From Thiobacillus sp. (GTDB lineage Bacteria > Pseudomonadota > Gammaproteobacteria > Burkholderiales > Thiobacillaceae), in the NCBI GenBank assembly GCA_018262815.1, contig JADFDN010000018.1, positions 1-36,628 on the forward strand: a DNA stretch of 36,628 nucleotides, given 5' to 3'. The translations under genes and the position numbers were made by a program. Position 1 is the first letter of the stretch. Each line of letters begins with the position of its first letter. Under the pieces are notes generated by a model, which saw only the letters and a program-made list of their open reading frames with translations, searched no databases and was not told the DNA's origin. Shown piece by piece: positions 8,031-15,957 of the stretch.

Positions 8031-8327
8031 ATGCCGCGCGAGCCCAGCCAGACCGCCGCGCGCGCCACCCTTCCGGCATGGTTCGTCTACATGCTGCGCT
8101 GTGCCGACGGTTCGCTCTACACCGGCATCACCACCGACGTCGTCCGCCGCGTCGCCGAACACAATGGCGAGGGCGCGCCGGGTGCCCGCTATACCCGCAG
8201 CCGCCGGCCGGTCGAACTGGTCTACCTCGAGGCCGCAGCCAGCCGTTCGGACGCCACGCGCCGCGAGACGGCGATCAAACGGCTGGATCGCGAGCGCAAA
8301 CTGGCATTGTGCGCCGCGGGGCGATAA
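8031..8327 (+). CDS. GIY-YIG nuclease-superfamily protein (UPF0213/YhbQ-like)
   Basis: A 98-residue single-domain protein. The GIY-YIG pattern appears as WFVYMLRCADGSLYTGIT (residues about 16-33), followed by DVVRRVAEHN, ARYTRSRRPVELVYLE and the ETAIKRLDRERK tail typical of the YhbQ/UPF0213 group. Such small proteins are thought to act on nucleic acids; their cellular role is mostly unsettled. The ATG at 8031 is 14 bases downstream of the haem lipoprotein stop, so co-transcription is likely, but a shared function is not obvious. It converges on the patatin-like gene with 14 bases between stops. Confidence 0.85.
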   Translation: MPREPSQTAARATLPAWFVYMLRCADGSLYTGITTDVVRRVAEHNGEGAPGARYTRSRRPVELVYLEAAASRSDATRRETAIKRLDRERKLALCAAGR

Positions 8328-8341
8328 ACGCCGGCCCCGTT

Positions 8342-9292
8342 TCAGCTGTCGCTGACGCCGTTTAACCGTGCCTGCAAGGACGGCAGGGCGGCGTCGACCG
8401 CCCGCCGCCCGGCATCGATGGCGATCGCGGCGCGGTGAAACTCCATCAGTCCCATATTCGCCAGTTGCGGCGTCAGCAATACGTCGGCCGGTTCGCCGGC
8501 CAGCCGGCTGCGCGTGATCAGCACCTGCATGATGTTGATGCTGCTCGCCAGCACGTCGAGCATGGCGGGTGGTTCGGGTCCGTCGCGGTGGTTGATGCCG
8601 AATTGCGACATGCCGGCCTGGATGCGTGCCATTACCGTATCGGCCAGGGTGTCGGGTTCGGGCGACGCGCGCGTGCGTGTCGCCCGGGCAGGCTTGGGCC
8701 TGAGGTGGCGACCCAGCAGATCGGAATTGAGATCGACGGCGATCACGACGTCGGCGCCCATCGCGCGGCATAGCGACACCGGCACCGGATTGACCAGGCC
8801 GCCGTCGACCAGCCAGCGGCCGTCGCGCTGCGTCGGCGTGAAAAGGCCGGGCAGCGCGATCGAGGCGCGCACGGCATCGGTCACCCGGCCTTCGCGCAGC
8901 CACACCTCGCGGCCGCGCTGCAGGTCGGTGGCGACGGCGCCGAAAGGGCGCTCCAGCTCGCCGATGTCGCGGTCGACAAAATGGCTGCGAAAGAAGCTGA
9001 TCAGCTTGTCGCCCTTGATCAGCCCGCTGCCCAGCGAAAAATCCAGGAAGCTCACCACCGTCTGCAGGCGCAGGCCGAGAACCCAGTTCTCCAGCCGTTC
9101 CAGTTCGCCGCCCACGTAGGCCGCCCCCACCAGCGCCCCGATCGAAGTGCCGCAGACGATGTCCGGCTCGATCCCGGCCTCGGCCAGCGCGCGGATCACG
9201 CCGACATGCGCCCAGCCGCGCGCCGAGCCGCCGCCCAAGGCCAGGCCAATGCGGGAGCGGGGTGGCGCCGTGGATCGTCGTGTCGCATTCAT
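8342..9292 (-). CDS. Patatin-like phospholipase, RssA/NTE type
   Basis: A 316-residue cytoplasmic serine hydrolase. The oxyanion motif reads GGGSARGWAHVG (residues about 20-31), the nucleophile elbow is GTSIG (Ser50), and the catalytic aspartate lies in WLVDGGLVNPVPV near residue 160. This Ser-Asp dyad layout is that of the bacterial RssA/YchK group. The C-terminal third includes a low-complexity Arg/Pro/Ala stretch (RHLRPKPARATRTRAS) and a helical tail. The likely role is hydrolysis of lipid acyl esters. The start at 9292 has no clear ribosome-binding site. The downstream stretch toward 9610 belongs to a separate element on the same strand. Confidence 0.88.
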   Translation of the reverse strand: MNATRRSTAPPRSRIGLALGGGSARGWAHVGVIRALAEAGIEPDIVCGTSIGALVGAAYVGGELERLENWVLGLRLQTVVSFLDFSLGSGLIKGDKLISFFRSHFVDRDIGELERPFGAVATDLQRGREVWLREGRVTDAVRASIALPGLFTPTQRDGRWLVDGGLVNPVPVSLCRAMGADVVIAVDLNSDLLGRHLRPKPARATRTRASPEPDTLADTVMARIQAGMSQFGINHRDGPEPPAMLDVLASSINIMQVLITRSRLAGEPADVLLTPQLANMGLMEFHRAAIAIDAGRRAVDAALPSLQARLNGVSDS

Positions 9293-9415
9293 GTGGCTAG
9301 CTTAACCGGCTTCCAGTCGATCGGCATCCGGCAGCCAGGACTCGTCTGGATCGCGCGGCCCGGGCAGGTATTGCGGACAGGGAAGCGGAGAAGTGTGCCC
9401 AGCAGGATTGCGGGC

Positions 9416-9444
9416 AAAAAAAAACGGCCCCGATCAGAGGCCGT
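9416..9444 (-). terminator. Intrinsic terminator (minus strand)
   Basis: On the minus strand ACGGCC (9444-9439) pairs with GGCCGT (9429-9424) around a 9-base loop and is followed by an unbroken run of T (9424-9416). This is the clearest rho-independent terminator in the window. It would end either the ribonucleotide reductase transcript or a separate small RNA. Confidence 0.8.
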
Positions 9445-9505
9445 GTACAGGAGGAGCTTGCATATTCGAGGCTTCGATCCCTTGAAGCGGATGGCTGGAT
9501 CAATC
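9416..9505 (-). ncRNA. Candidate small RNA with anti-Shine-Dalgarno linker and intrinsic terminator
   Basis: Reading the minus strand, a promoter-like pair (TTCACA at 9539-9534, 16-base spacer, TACAAA at 9517-9512) would start transcription near 9505. The RNA would then contain a stem-loop (GCTTC 9488-9484 with GAAGC 9475-9471, 8-base loop). An unpaired linker with CTCCTCC (9456-9450) follows, then a terminator stem (ACGGCC/GGCCGT, 9444-9424) and nine T. This stem-linker-terminator layout with an anti-SD linker is typical of trans-acting bacterial sRNAs. It could instead be the processed 3' end of the reductase mRNA, whose stop is at 9610. Motifs are seen; the RNA is inferred. Confidence 0.42.
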
Positions 9506-9609
9506 CGGTTGTTTGTATCTCGTGTTGCCAGCCTGTGAATTCATTTGCGGCTGCCGCCCGGAAAACTTGAGGCGCATTTCGCCTGAAGGGCTGCGGATGC
9601 TCCGCTGCC

Positions 9610-11343
9610 TTAATCCGCCTCGCGTTCAAGGCCACAGCAGTGGATCTGTTCGCCCGCGGGCGGCTGGCTGAGAATGGCGCCGGTCACGGGGTTGGGGCGA
9701 AACACGGTGCATCCCTTGAGCCCCAGCGCATGTGCCTGCCGGTAGAGGTCGGCGAAGCGCTCGAACGGCATGTCGGCGGCGACGTTGATGGTCTTGGAAA
9801 TGGCGTTGTCGACGAAAGGCTGCAGCGCGGCCTGCATCTGCAGATGGGCACGCGGGTCGATCCGCTGCGCTTCGACGAAAGCGGGCGGCAGGCCTGCGCC
9901 CTGCTGCTGCCACAGCTGGCAGGCGTAATCGACCACGCGGTGAAGGCGATATTCGCCGTCGCTTCCCAACACGCGGCGCTCCGCCTCGGCGGCGAAAACC
10001 GGTTCGACGCCGCTGGACAGGTTGTTGGCCAGCAGGCTGATGGTGCCGGCCGGCGCGATGGCGAGAAGATGGCTGTTGCGGATGCCGTGCACGGCGATGG
10101 CATCGCGCAGGTCGGCCGGCAGCCGGCGGGCGAAGCCGCTGGCCAAAAAGGCCTCGGCTTCGAAGGCGGGGAAGGCCCCTTTCTCGCGGGCGAGCCCGAC
10201 CGATGCGCGATAGGCGGCGTCGCGCAGCGTCCGCATCGCGGTGGCGGCCAGTTCACGCGCGGCGTCGCTGTCATAACCGAGGCCGAGCATCACCAGCGCG
10301 TCGGCGAGCCCGGTGATGCCGAGCCCGATGCGTCGCGTACGCCGGGCCTGCCCGGCCTGCGCCGGCAGCGGATAGCGCGATACGTCGATGACGTTGTCGA
10401 GAAAGCGCACCGCCGTCCCTGCCGCATCGGCCAGTGCGTCGAGGTCGAGCCGGGCCTCGGCCGCGTACGGCGAGATCACGAAGGCAGTCAGGTTGAGCGA
10501 GCCGAGGTCGCAGGCGCCATACGGCGGCAGCGGGATTTCTCCGCAGGGGTTGGTGGCGGTCAGCGTTTCGCGATCGGCCAGCGTGTTGTCGCGGTTGATG
10601 GTGTCGACGAACAGTACGCCGGGCTCGGCCGTGTCGTAGGCCGCGCGCAGGATGCGCTGCCACAGTTCGCGCGCCTTCACCGTGCGCGCCTCGACAAGAC
10701 CGGGAAACACCAGCGGCCAGTCGCCGTTGTTCGCCACGGCCGTCATGAAGGCGTCGCTCACCAGCACCGACAGGTTGAAATGCCGCAAGGCCGTAGGATC
10801 GCGCTTGGCGTCGACGAAGCGCTCGATGTCGGGATGATCGCAGCGCAACGTCGCCATCATCGCGCCGCGCCGCGCACCGGTCGACAGCATGGTCGCGCAC
10901 ATCGCGTCCCAGATGCGCATGAAGGACACCGGGCCCGACGCGATGCTACCGGTGGCGGTCGCCACCGTCCCGGCCGGGCGCAGGGTGGAAAAGTCGTAGC
11001 CGACGCCGCCGCCGTGTTGCATGGTGAGCGCGCCTTCCTTCAGCGCCTCGAAAATGTGCTCGAGGTCGTCGGCGATCTCACCCATCACGAAGCAGTTGAA
11101 CAGCGTCACCCGGTGGCCGGTGCCGGCGCCGGCGAGAATGCGTCCGCCGGGCAGGAAGCGGAAATCGTCGAGCAGCGCGGTGAAGTGCTTGATCCATTGC
11201 TCGCGTTCAGCGTTTTCGGCCTGTGCGATCGCCTCCGCCACCCGCTTCCAGGTGGCGCGCATGTCGGCTTCGCCGGTGGCGCGGTAGCGGGTTTCCCAGA
11301 TGTGGCGGGAAATGTCCATGCGAAAAGGATCGTTCGTCGTCAT
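9610..11343 (-). CDS. nrdJ: Adenosylcobalamin-dependent (class II) ribonucleotide reductase
   Basis: A 577-residue protein that reduces ribonucleotides to deoxyribonucleotides using adenosylcobalamin to create a thiyl radical. The active-site pattern is intact: Cys84 in TLFNCFVMGE and Cys278 in GACDLGSLNL are the likely redox pair, and NPCGEI (Asn265, Cys267, Glu269) carries the radical cysteine. The phosphate-binding segment PAGTISLLANN lies near residue 450. No ATP-cone precedes the catalytic core, which makes it shorter than many NrdJ proteins. The tail ends with adjacent cysteines (HCCGLEREAD) that could act as the reductant pair. The ATG at 11343 is preferred; an ATG at 11319 is possible. 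It is divergent from the SrkA gene. Confidence 0.9.
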   Translation of the reverse strand: MTTNDPFRMDISRHIWETRYRATGEADMRATWKRVAEAIAQAENAEREQWIKHFTALLDDFRFLPGGRILAGAGTGHRVTLFNCFVMGEIADDLEHIFEALKEGALTMQHGGGVGYDFSTLRPAGTVATATGSIASGPVSFMRIWDAMCATMLSTGARRGAMMATLRCDHPDIERFVDAKRDPTALRHFNLSVLVSDAFMTAVANNGDWPLVFPGLVEARTVKARELWQRILRAAYDTAEPGVLFVDTINRDNTLADRETLTATNPCGEIPLPPYGACDLGSLNLTAFVISPYAAEARLDLDALADAAGTAVRFLDNVIDVSRYPLPAQAGQARRTRRIGLGITGLADALVMLGLGYDSDAARELAATAMRTLRDAAYRASVGLAREKGAFPAFEAEAFLASGFARRLPADLRDAIAVHGIRNSHLLAIAPAGTISLLANNLSSGVEPVFAAEAERRVLGSDGEYRLHRVVDYACQLWQQQGAGLPPAFVEAQRIDPRAHLQMQAALQPFVDNAISKTINVAADMPFERFADLYRQAHALGLKGCTVFRPNPVTGAILSQPPAGEQIHCCGLEREAD

Positions 11344-11423
11344 GCGAGTGCGATGTAAGGCGGCGTTTGAGGCATTATCCGTTTGTCTTGTGCCCTTTGA
11401 GCATAGCCGCTCTGCAGCAACCC

Positions 11424-12407
11424 ATGATGGATGCGTCCCACCCCTATTCCGCGCTGACGCCCGACTGCGCACTCGACGCGCTCGACAGCACCGGCCTCGG
11501 GACCGATGGCCGTCTGCTGGCCCTGAACAGCTACGAGAACCGCGTCTACCAGATGGGGGTGGAGGACGGCCTGCCGGTGGTGGTCAAGTTCTACCGTCCC
11601 GGGCGCTGGAGCGATGCCGCCATCGTGGAGGAGCACGCGTACACGATCGAGCTTGCCGCGCGCGAGATTCCGGTGGTCGCTCCGCTGGCGTTGAACGGCG
11701 CCACGCTGCACGCCCATGCCGGCTTCCGCTTCGCCGTCTATCCCAAGCAGGGCGGGCGCATGCCCGAATTCGACCGCGCCGACACCCTGCAGTGGATGGG
11801 GCGTTTCCTCGGCCGCATCCATGCGGTCGGCGCGACCGCCGGGTATGCGCAGCGGCCGACGCTCGACCTTGAAACCTTCGGCTATGTCTCGCGCGATTTC
11901 CTGCGCGACGGCAACTGGCTGCCGGCCGACCTGGTGGCCGCGTGGGACAGCGTGGTCGAGCATGCGCTGCAGAACGTGGCGCATTGTTTCGAGCGGGCGG
12001 GGACGGTGCGCGCCATCCGCCTGCACGGCGACTGCCATGCCGGCAATGTGCTGTGGACCGAGGCGGGACCGCATTTCGTCGATTTCGACGACAGCCGCAT
12101 GGGCCCGGCGGTGCAGGATCTGTGGATGCTGCTGTCCGGCGAACGCGACGAACAGCAGGTGCAGATGAACGAGATTCTCAAGGGCTACGAGGACTTCATG
12201 GAATTCGATCCGCGCGAACTGCATCTGGTCGAGGCGCTCAGAACCCTGCGGCTGATCCATTACGCGGCCTGGCTGGCGCGCCGCTGGGACGACCCGGCTT
12301 TTCCCGTCGCGTTTCCATGGTTCAATACGCAGCTGTACTGGCAGGCGCGCATCCTCGAATTGCGCGAGCAGATCGCGCTGATGGACGAGCCGCCGCTGGT
12401 GGCGTGA
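11424..12407 (+). CDS. srkA: SrkA (YihE)-type stress response serine/threonine kinase
   Basis: A 327-residue protein, close to the length of E. coli SrkA. It has the aminoglycoside-phosphotransferase-like kinase fold: SYENRVYQMG (N-lobe loop), VVVKFYRPGRWSDAAI (ATP-lysine), EEHAYTIELAAREIPVVAP, the catalytic loop LHGDCHAGNVLW and the metal-binding FVDFDDSRMGPAVQDLWMLL. SrkA phosphorylates proteins and limits programmed death during stress in enterobacteria; the role here is inferred by family. Two consecutive ATG codons occur at 11424 and 11427, and no strong ribosome-binding site is seen. It is divergent from the reductase gene and followed by a palindromic repeat. Confidence 0.9.
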   Translation: MMDASHPYSALTPDCALDALDSTGLGTDGRLLALNSYENRVYQMGVEDGLPVVVKFYRPGRWSDAAIVEEHAYTIELAAREIPVVAPLALNGATLHAHAGFRFAVYPKQGGRMPEFDRADTLQWMGRFLGRIHAVGATAGYAQRPTLDLETFGYVSRDFLRDGNWLPADLVAAWDSVVEHALQNVAHCFERAGTVRAIRLHGDCHAGNVLWTEAGPHFVDFDDSRMGPAVQDLWMLLSGERDEQQVQMNEILKGYEDFMEFDPRELHLVEALRTLRLIHYAAWLARRWDDPAFPVAFPWFNTQLYWQARILELREQIALMDEPPLVA

Positions 12408-12420
12408 AACACTATTTTTG

Positions 12421-12484
12421 TCCGCGAAGGACGCGAAGAAACGCGAAGTTGACCCGCAGTGTTTTTCTTCGCGTCCTCCGCGGA
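12421..12484. repeat. Palindromic GCGAAG-rich dispersed repeat, copy 1
   Basis: The left arm at 12421-12438 (TCCGCGAAGGACGCGAAG) pairs with 12467-12484 with a single mismatch, around a 28-base centre that holds a third GCGAAG unit and a short T run. A related copy lies at 35539-35609. It is flanked by a stop codon and a start codon and resembles REP-type intergenic palindromes. Confidence 0.75.
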
Positions 12485-12500
12485 TGAGGGGGTTTAAGGC

Positions 12501-14267
12501 ATGTGCGGCATAGCAGGTGAATTCCGGTTCGACAACAAGGCGCCCGACGCGGAGGCGATGGCGCGCATGCTGGCCAGGCTGGCGCGGCGCGGTCCGGACG
12601 CCGAGGGCCAGCACGCCGACGGGCCGGTGCGGCTGGGTCATCGGCGGCTGGCGATCATCGACCTGTCGCCGCGCTCGGCCCAGCCGATGCTCGACCCCGC
12701 CAGCGGCACCGCGCTGGTGTTCAACGGCACCATCTACAACTACCCGGAACTGCGCGCCGAGCTGATCGCGCTCGGCCATGTTTTCCATTCCGACGGCGAT
12801 ACCGAAGTCATCCTGCGCGCGTACCTGGAGTGGGGTGAAGCCTGCGTCGAGCGTCTGCACGGCATGTTCGCGTTCGCCGTGTGGAACCGCGAGACCCTGT
12901 TCCTGGCGCGCGACCGACTCGGCATCAAGCCGTTGTATTACAGCGAAACCCTCGGCTGCTTCCGCTTCGCATCGACCCCGCAGGCCCTGCTGGCGGCGGG
13001 CGGCGTCGACACCGGCATCGACGCGGTGGCGCTGCAACATCTGTTCACCCTGCATGCGGTGGTGCCGGCGCCGCGCACGATCTTCAACGGCATCCGCAAA
13101 CTCGCCCCGGGCACCACGCTGAGCGTGAATGCGCGCGGCGAAATCAGCCACCGCAAATACTGGTCGCTGCACGCGCAACGTCCGGCAGTGGCGAGGACCG
13201 AGGCCGAATGGACCGAGGCCATCCACGAAAGCCTGAGACAGGCGGTGAAGAAGCGCATCGAGATCGCCGACGTCAAGGTCGGCGTGCTGCTGTCGGGCGG
13301 CCTCGATTCGAGCCTGCTGGTGGCCTTGCTGGCCGAACAGGGCGTGCCCGACCTGATGACGTTTTCGGTGGGTTTCGAGGACCAGCCGGAAGAGCGCGGC
13401 AACGAGTTCGAATACTCCGACCCGGTGGCGGCGATGTACGGCACGCGCCATCACAAGTACCTGATTCCCAACTCGGAAGTGTTGCGCCGCCTGCCCGAGG
13501 CGGTCGACCAGATGTCCGAACCGATGTTCGCACAGGACGCGGTGGCGTTCTATCTGCTGTCCGAACAGGTCAGCAAGACCGTCAAGGTGGTGCAGAGCGG
13601 GCAGGGCGCCGACGAAGTGTTCGGCGGCTATTTCTGGTACCCGCGCATGGCGGTGGAGACGCAGGGCTCGGCGCTCGAGCGCTTCCGCCGCCATTACTTC
13701 GATCGCGATCACGACGAATTCCTCGACATGGTCATGCCGGCGTATCACGGCCCCGACTACACGGCGGAAATCATTGCTGCGCATCTGGCGGAACCTTTCG
13801 CCGACGAATTCATCGATCAGATATTGCGCATGGATACGACCATGCTGATCACCGACGATCCGGTGAAGCGGGTGGACAACATGACCATGGCGTGGGGACT
13901 CGAGGCGCGCGTGCCCTTCCTCGACCACCAGCTGGTGGAGCTGGCGGCATCGATGCCGCCGGAACTCAAGCTGGCCTCGGAAGGCAAGCACGTGCTGAAG
14001 ACCATCGCGCGCGGGCTGGTGCCGGATGCGGTGATCGACCGCAAGAAAGGCTATTTCCCAATGCCTGCGCTCAAATTTGTACGCGGAGATTTTTTGAACT
14101 TCATGCAGGATATTCTGAATTCACAGGCTTGCCGCGAGCGCGGCCTGTACCATCGCGCCTATGTGAACAGGCTGCTGGACGCGCCGGAGCAGCACCACAC
14201 CCGCATCCAGGGCAGCAAGTTGTGGCACCTGGCGCTGCTCGAATACTGGCTGCAGAAAAATGCGTAG
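12501..14267 (+). CDS. Class-II glutamine amidotransferase/asparagine synthase, NAGGN-synthase type
   Basis: A 588-residue protein. Cys2 after the initiator (MCGIAGE) is the glutaminase nucleophile. The N-terminal Ntn domain spans about 1-210 (GHRRLAIIDLS, FNGTIYNY, DTEVILRAYLEWGE), and the synthetase domain follows with the PPi loop VLLSGGLDSS near residue 260. Length and segments such as VDQMSEPMFAQDAVAFYLLSEQ and VVQSGQGADEVFGGYFWYP match the N-acetylglutaminylglutamine amidotransferase group better than ordinary AsnB. That group makes the osmolyte NAGGN from a dipeptide produced by a partner ATP-grasp/acetyltransferase. No such partner lies beside it here, so generic asparagine synthase remains possible. 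It overlaps the transglycosylase gene by 8 bases. Confidence 0.85.
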   Translation: MCGIAGEFRFDNKAPDAEAMARMLARLARRGPDAEGQHADGPVRLGHRRLAIIDLSPRSAQPMLDPASGTALVFNGTIYNYPELRAELIALGHVFHSDGDTEVILRAYLEWGEACVERLHGMFAFAVWNRETLFLARDRLGIKPLYYSETLGCFRFASTPQALLAAGGVDTGIDAVALQHLFTLHAVVPAPRTIFNGIRKLAPGTTLSVNARGEISHRKYWSLHAQRPAVARTEAEWTEAIHESLRQAVKKRIEIADVKVGVLLSGGLDSSLLVALLAEQGVPDLMTFSVGFEDQPEERGNEFEYSDPVAAMYGTRHHKYLIPNSEVLRRLPEAVDQMSEPMFAQDAVAFYLLSEQVSKTVKVVQSGQGADEVFGGYFWYPRMAVETQGSALERFRRHYFDRDHDEFLDMVMPAYHGPDYTAEIIAAHLAEPFADEFIDQILRMDTTMLITDDPVKRVDNMTMAWGLEARVPFLDHQLVELAASMPPELKLASEGKHVLKTIARGLVPDAVIDRKKGYFPMPALKFVRGDFLNFMQDILNSQACRERGLYHRAYVNRLLDAPEQHHTRIQGSKLWHLALLEYWLQKNA

Positions 14268-15510
14268 CGTCCTTTTCCTGCTGGTGGCCCTGGCGGCGGC
14301 GCCCGTCCATGCCGAACGCGATTTCGACAGCTGGCTTGCCGACTTCCGCAAGGAGGCGGCGGCGCAGGGCATTTCCGTCGCCACGCTCGACGCCGCACTG
14401 AGCGGCGTCGAGCCGGTCGAGCGCGTGATCGAGCTCGACCGCCGCCAGCCCGAATTTCTGCAGACTTTTGCCGAGTATCTGGGACGGCGCGTCACGCCAT
14501 CGCAGGTCGCGCGCGGTCAGGCCTTGATGGCGGAGCATGCCGCGCTGCTCGATGCGGTCGAGCAGCAATACGGCATCCCGAAAACGGTGCTGGTGGCGTT
14601 CTGGGGGCTGGAAACCAATTACGGCGCCACGCTCGGAAGCCTCAACATCCCGGTCAGCCTTGCCACGCTCGCCTTCGACGGCCGCCGCAGCACGTTCTTC
14701 CGCAGCCAGCTGCTCGATGCGCTGCGCATCATCGACGCCGGACACGTCGCTGCGGCCGACATGAACGGTTCATGGGCCGGCGCGATGGGACACATGCAGT
14801 TCATGCCGTCGACCTTCCGCGCCTATGCCATCGACGGCGACGGCGATGCCCGCATCGACCTGTGGCAGTCGCTGCCCGACGCCATGCATTCGGCGGCGAA
14901 CTATCTCAGACGCGCAGGCTGGCGCGCGAACGAACCGGTGGCGCTGGAAGTGCGTCTGCCTGAGGGCTTCGACTGGCGCAAGGCCCGGGTGGCGAATCGA
15001 TTGCCCATCGCAGACTGGACCGCTCTTGGCGTGCTGACGCAGTCCGGCAGCGCCTTGCCTGAGGTGAACGGCCGCACCGCCATCGTGCTGCCGCAGGGCT
15101 GGAGGGGTCCGGCCTTCATGGTGTTCGACAACTTCGACGTGGTGATGCGCTGGAACCGTTCGGTGAATTACGCGCTGGCCGTGGCCCAGATGGCGCAGGA
15201 GCTGGCGGGCGGCGGTGCGCTGGCCGCACAGGCGGGCGAGACGGGCGCGCTCAGCACCGCGCAGGTCATCGCGTTGCAGCAGGCCTTGAACGAATTGGGC
15301 TTCGACACCGGCACGCCGGACGGCCTGCTCGGTCCGCGCACGCAGAGCGCCATTCGCCGCTATCAGGTGGTGCACGATCTGCCGGCCGACGGCTACCCTG
15401 CGCCCAGCTTGCTGGCGCACGTCGAGCAGGCCCGCGCCGCCGCAGCGGAAGCGGGCAGGCTCGCTCCGGCGCCCGGGCCCACCTTTGCCGAGCCGGCCGG
15501 CCCGCCCTGA
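14260..15510 (+). CDS. Lytic murein transglycosylase, MltB family, with C-terminal peptidoglycan-binding domain
   Basis: A 416-residue periplasmic protein. The signal peptide is MRSVLFLLVALAAAPVHA. Residues about 20-320 are the MltB-type catalytic domain with the acid Glu118 in FWGLETNYGA, SWAGAMGHMQFMPSTF and DGDGDARIDLWQSLPDAMHSAANYL. Residues about 335-395 are a PG_binding_1 module (ALNELGFDTGTPDGLLGPRTQSAIRRYQ). A proline/alanine-rich tail ends the protein. There is no lipobox, so it is probably soluble in the periplasm. The ATG lies within the last codons of the upstream amidotransferase gene, implying coupling. The enzyme cleaves glycan strands to form anhydromuropeptides. Confidence 0.9.
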   Translation: MRSVLFLLVALAAAPVHAERDFDSWLADFRKEAAAQGISVATLDAALSGVEPVERVIELDRRQPEFLQTFAEYLGRRVTPSQVARGQALMAEHAALLDAVEQQYGIPKTVLVAFWGLETNYGATLGSLNIPVSLATLAFDGRRSTFFRSQLLDALRIIDAGHVAAADMNGSWAGAMGHMQFMPSTFRAYAIDGDGDARIDLWQSLPDAMHSAANYLRRAGWRANEPVALEVRLPEGFDWRKARVANRLPIADWTALGVLTQSGSALPEVNGRTAIVLPQGWRGPAFMVFDNFDVVMRWNRSVNYALAVAQMAQELAGGGALAAQAGETGALSTAQVIALQQALNELGFDTGTPDGLLGPRTQSAIRRYQVVHDLPADGYPAPSLLAHVEQARAAAAEAGRLAPAPGPTFAEPAGPP

Positions 15511-15514
15511 TGCG

Positions 15515-15546
15515 GACGCCGGCGGCGTCGGCCTGTGTTATTTTTT
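15515..15546 (+). terminator. Probable intrinsic terminator after the transglycosylase
   Basis: GACGCC (15515-15520) pairs perfectly with GGCGTC (15524-15529). The T-rich tract TTATTTTTT runs at 15538-15546, eight bases after the stem, which is a little far for a classic terminator. An alternative fold, GCCG/CGGC at 15518-15532, brings the stem closer to the T tract. Confidence 0.45.
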
Positions 15547-15570
15547 GCGCATTCGATGCGGGAGAACGAC

Positions 15571-15957
15571 GTGAGCGATGCGCGCAATGTATTGGGCGGC
15601 CTGCTGCAGGTGTGCAGCGTGTCGCCGATGACCGGCTTCGTACGGGATGGCGTCTGCCATACCGGGCCCGATGACATCGGCAGCCACACCGTGTGTGCGC
15701 AGATGACCGAAGCCTTCCTCGATTATTCGCTGCAACGCGGCAACGATCTCGTCACGCCCGTGCCGGAATACGATTTCCCCGGCCTGAAGCCGGGCGACCG
15801 CTGGTGCGTGTGCGCCGCGCGCTGGCTGGAGGCCGCCGAGGACGGGGTCGCGCCGCCGGTGGTGCTCGACGCTACCCATGAGCGCGCCCTGGGCAAGGTG
15901 TCGCTGGCCGATCTGCAATACCACGCCCTGCGCTCGCCCGAGGTTCCCAATCCATGA
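15571..15957 (+). CDS. DUF2237-family protein
   Basis: A 128-residue cytoplasmic protein. It matches DUF2237 end to end: NVLGGLLQVCSVSPMTGF, DGVCHTGPDDIGSHTVCAQMTEAFLDYS, RGNDLVTPVPEYDFPGLKPGDRWCVCAARWLEA. Five or more conserved cysteines and many acidic residues suggest metal or redox chemistry, but the family function is unknown to me. I chose the GTG at 15571 because GGGAGA lies just upstream and the family begins close to NVLGG; an ATG at 15556 would add five residues. It overlaps the following zinc-ribbon gene by four bases (ATGA), so the two are translationally coupled. Confidence 0.85.
   Translation: MSDARNVLGGLLQVCSVSPMTGFVRDGVCHTGPDDIGSHTVCAQMTEAFLDYSLQRGNDLVTPVPEYDFPGLKPGDRWCVCAARWLEAAEDGVAPPVVLDATHERALGKVSLADLQYHALRSPEVPNP

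Larger units (their letters stand above)
9293..9609. other. 317-base stretch between patatin-like and reductase genes
   Basis: No convincing protein gene lies here. The stretch holds the terminator and candidate small RNA described separately. Two further small dyads lie close to the reductase stop: GGCG/CGCC at 9571-9583 and GCGG/CCGC at 9593-9605. Open frames across it have poor starts and arginine/serine-rich compositions typical of chance reading in G+C-rich DNA. The left part (9293-9415) shows nothing I recognise. Confidence 0.5.

Noticed and set aside
9446-9538. A plus-strand short frame starting with TTG after GAGGAG
   Set aside because: The SD-like sequence is better explained as the complement of the CTCCTCC linker, and the short peptide has no likeness to a known protein.
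9297-9635. A minus-strand open frame of 112 codons between the reductase and the patatin gene
   Set aside because: It reads through a strong terminator, overlaps the reductase end out of frame and has no plausible ribosome-binding site or family likeness.
11340-13991. A very long minus-strand open frame (over 880 codons) antisense to the SrkA and amidotransferase genes
   Set aside because: Its translation is rich in His, Arg, Gln and Val with no domain resemblance, as expected for the mirror frame of G+C-rich genes. Both plus-strand genes have full family matches.
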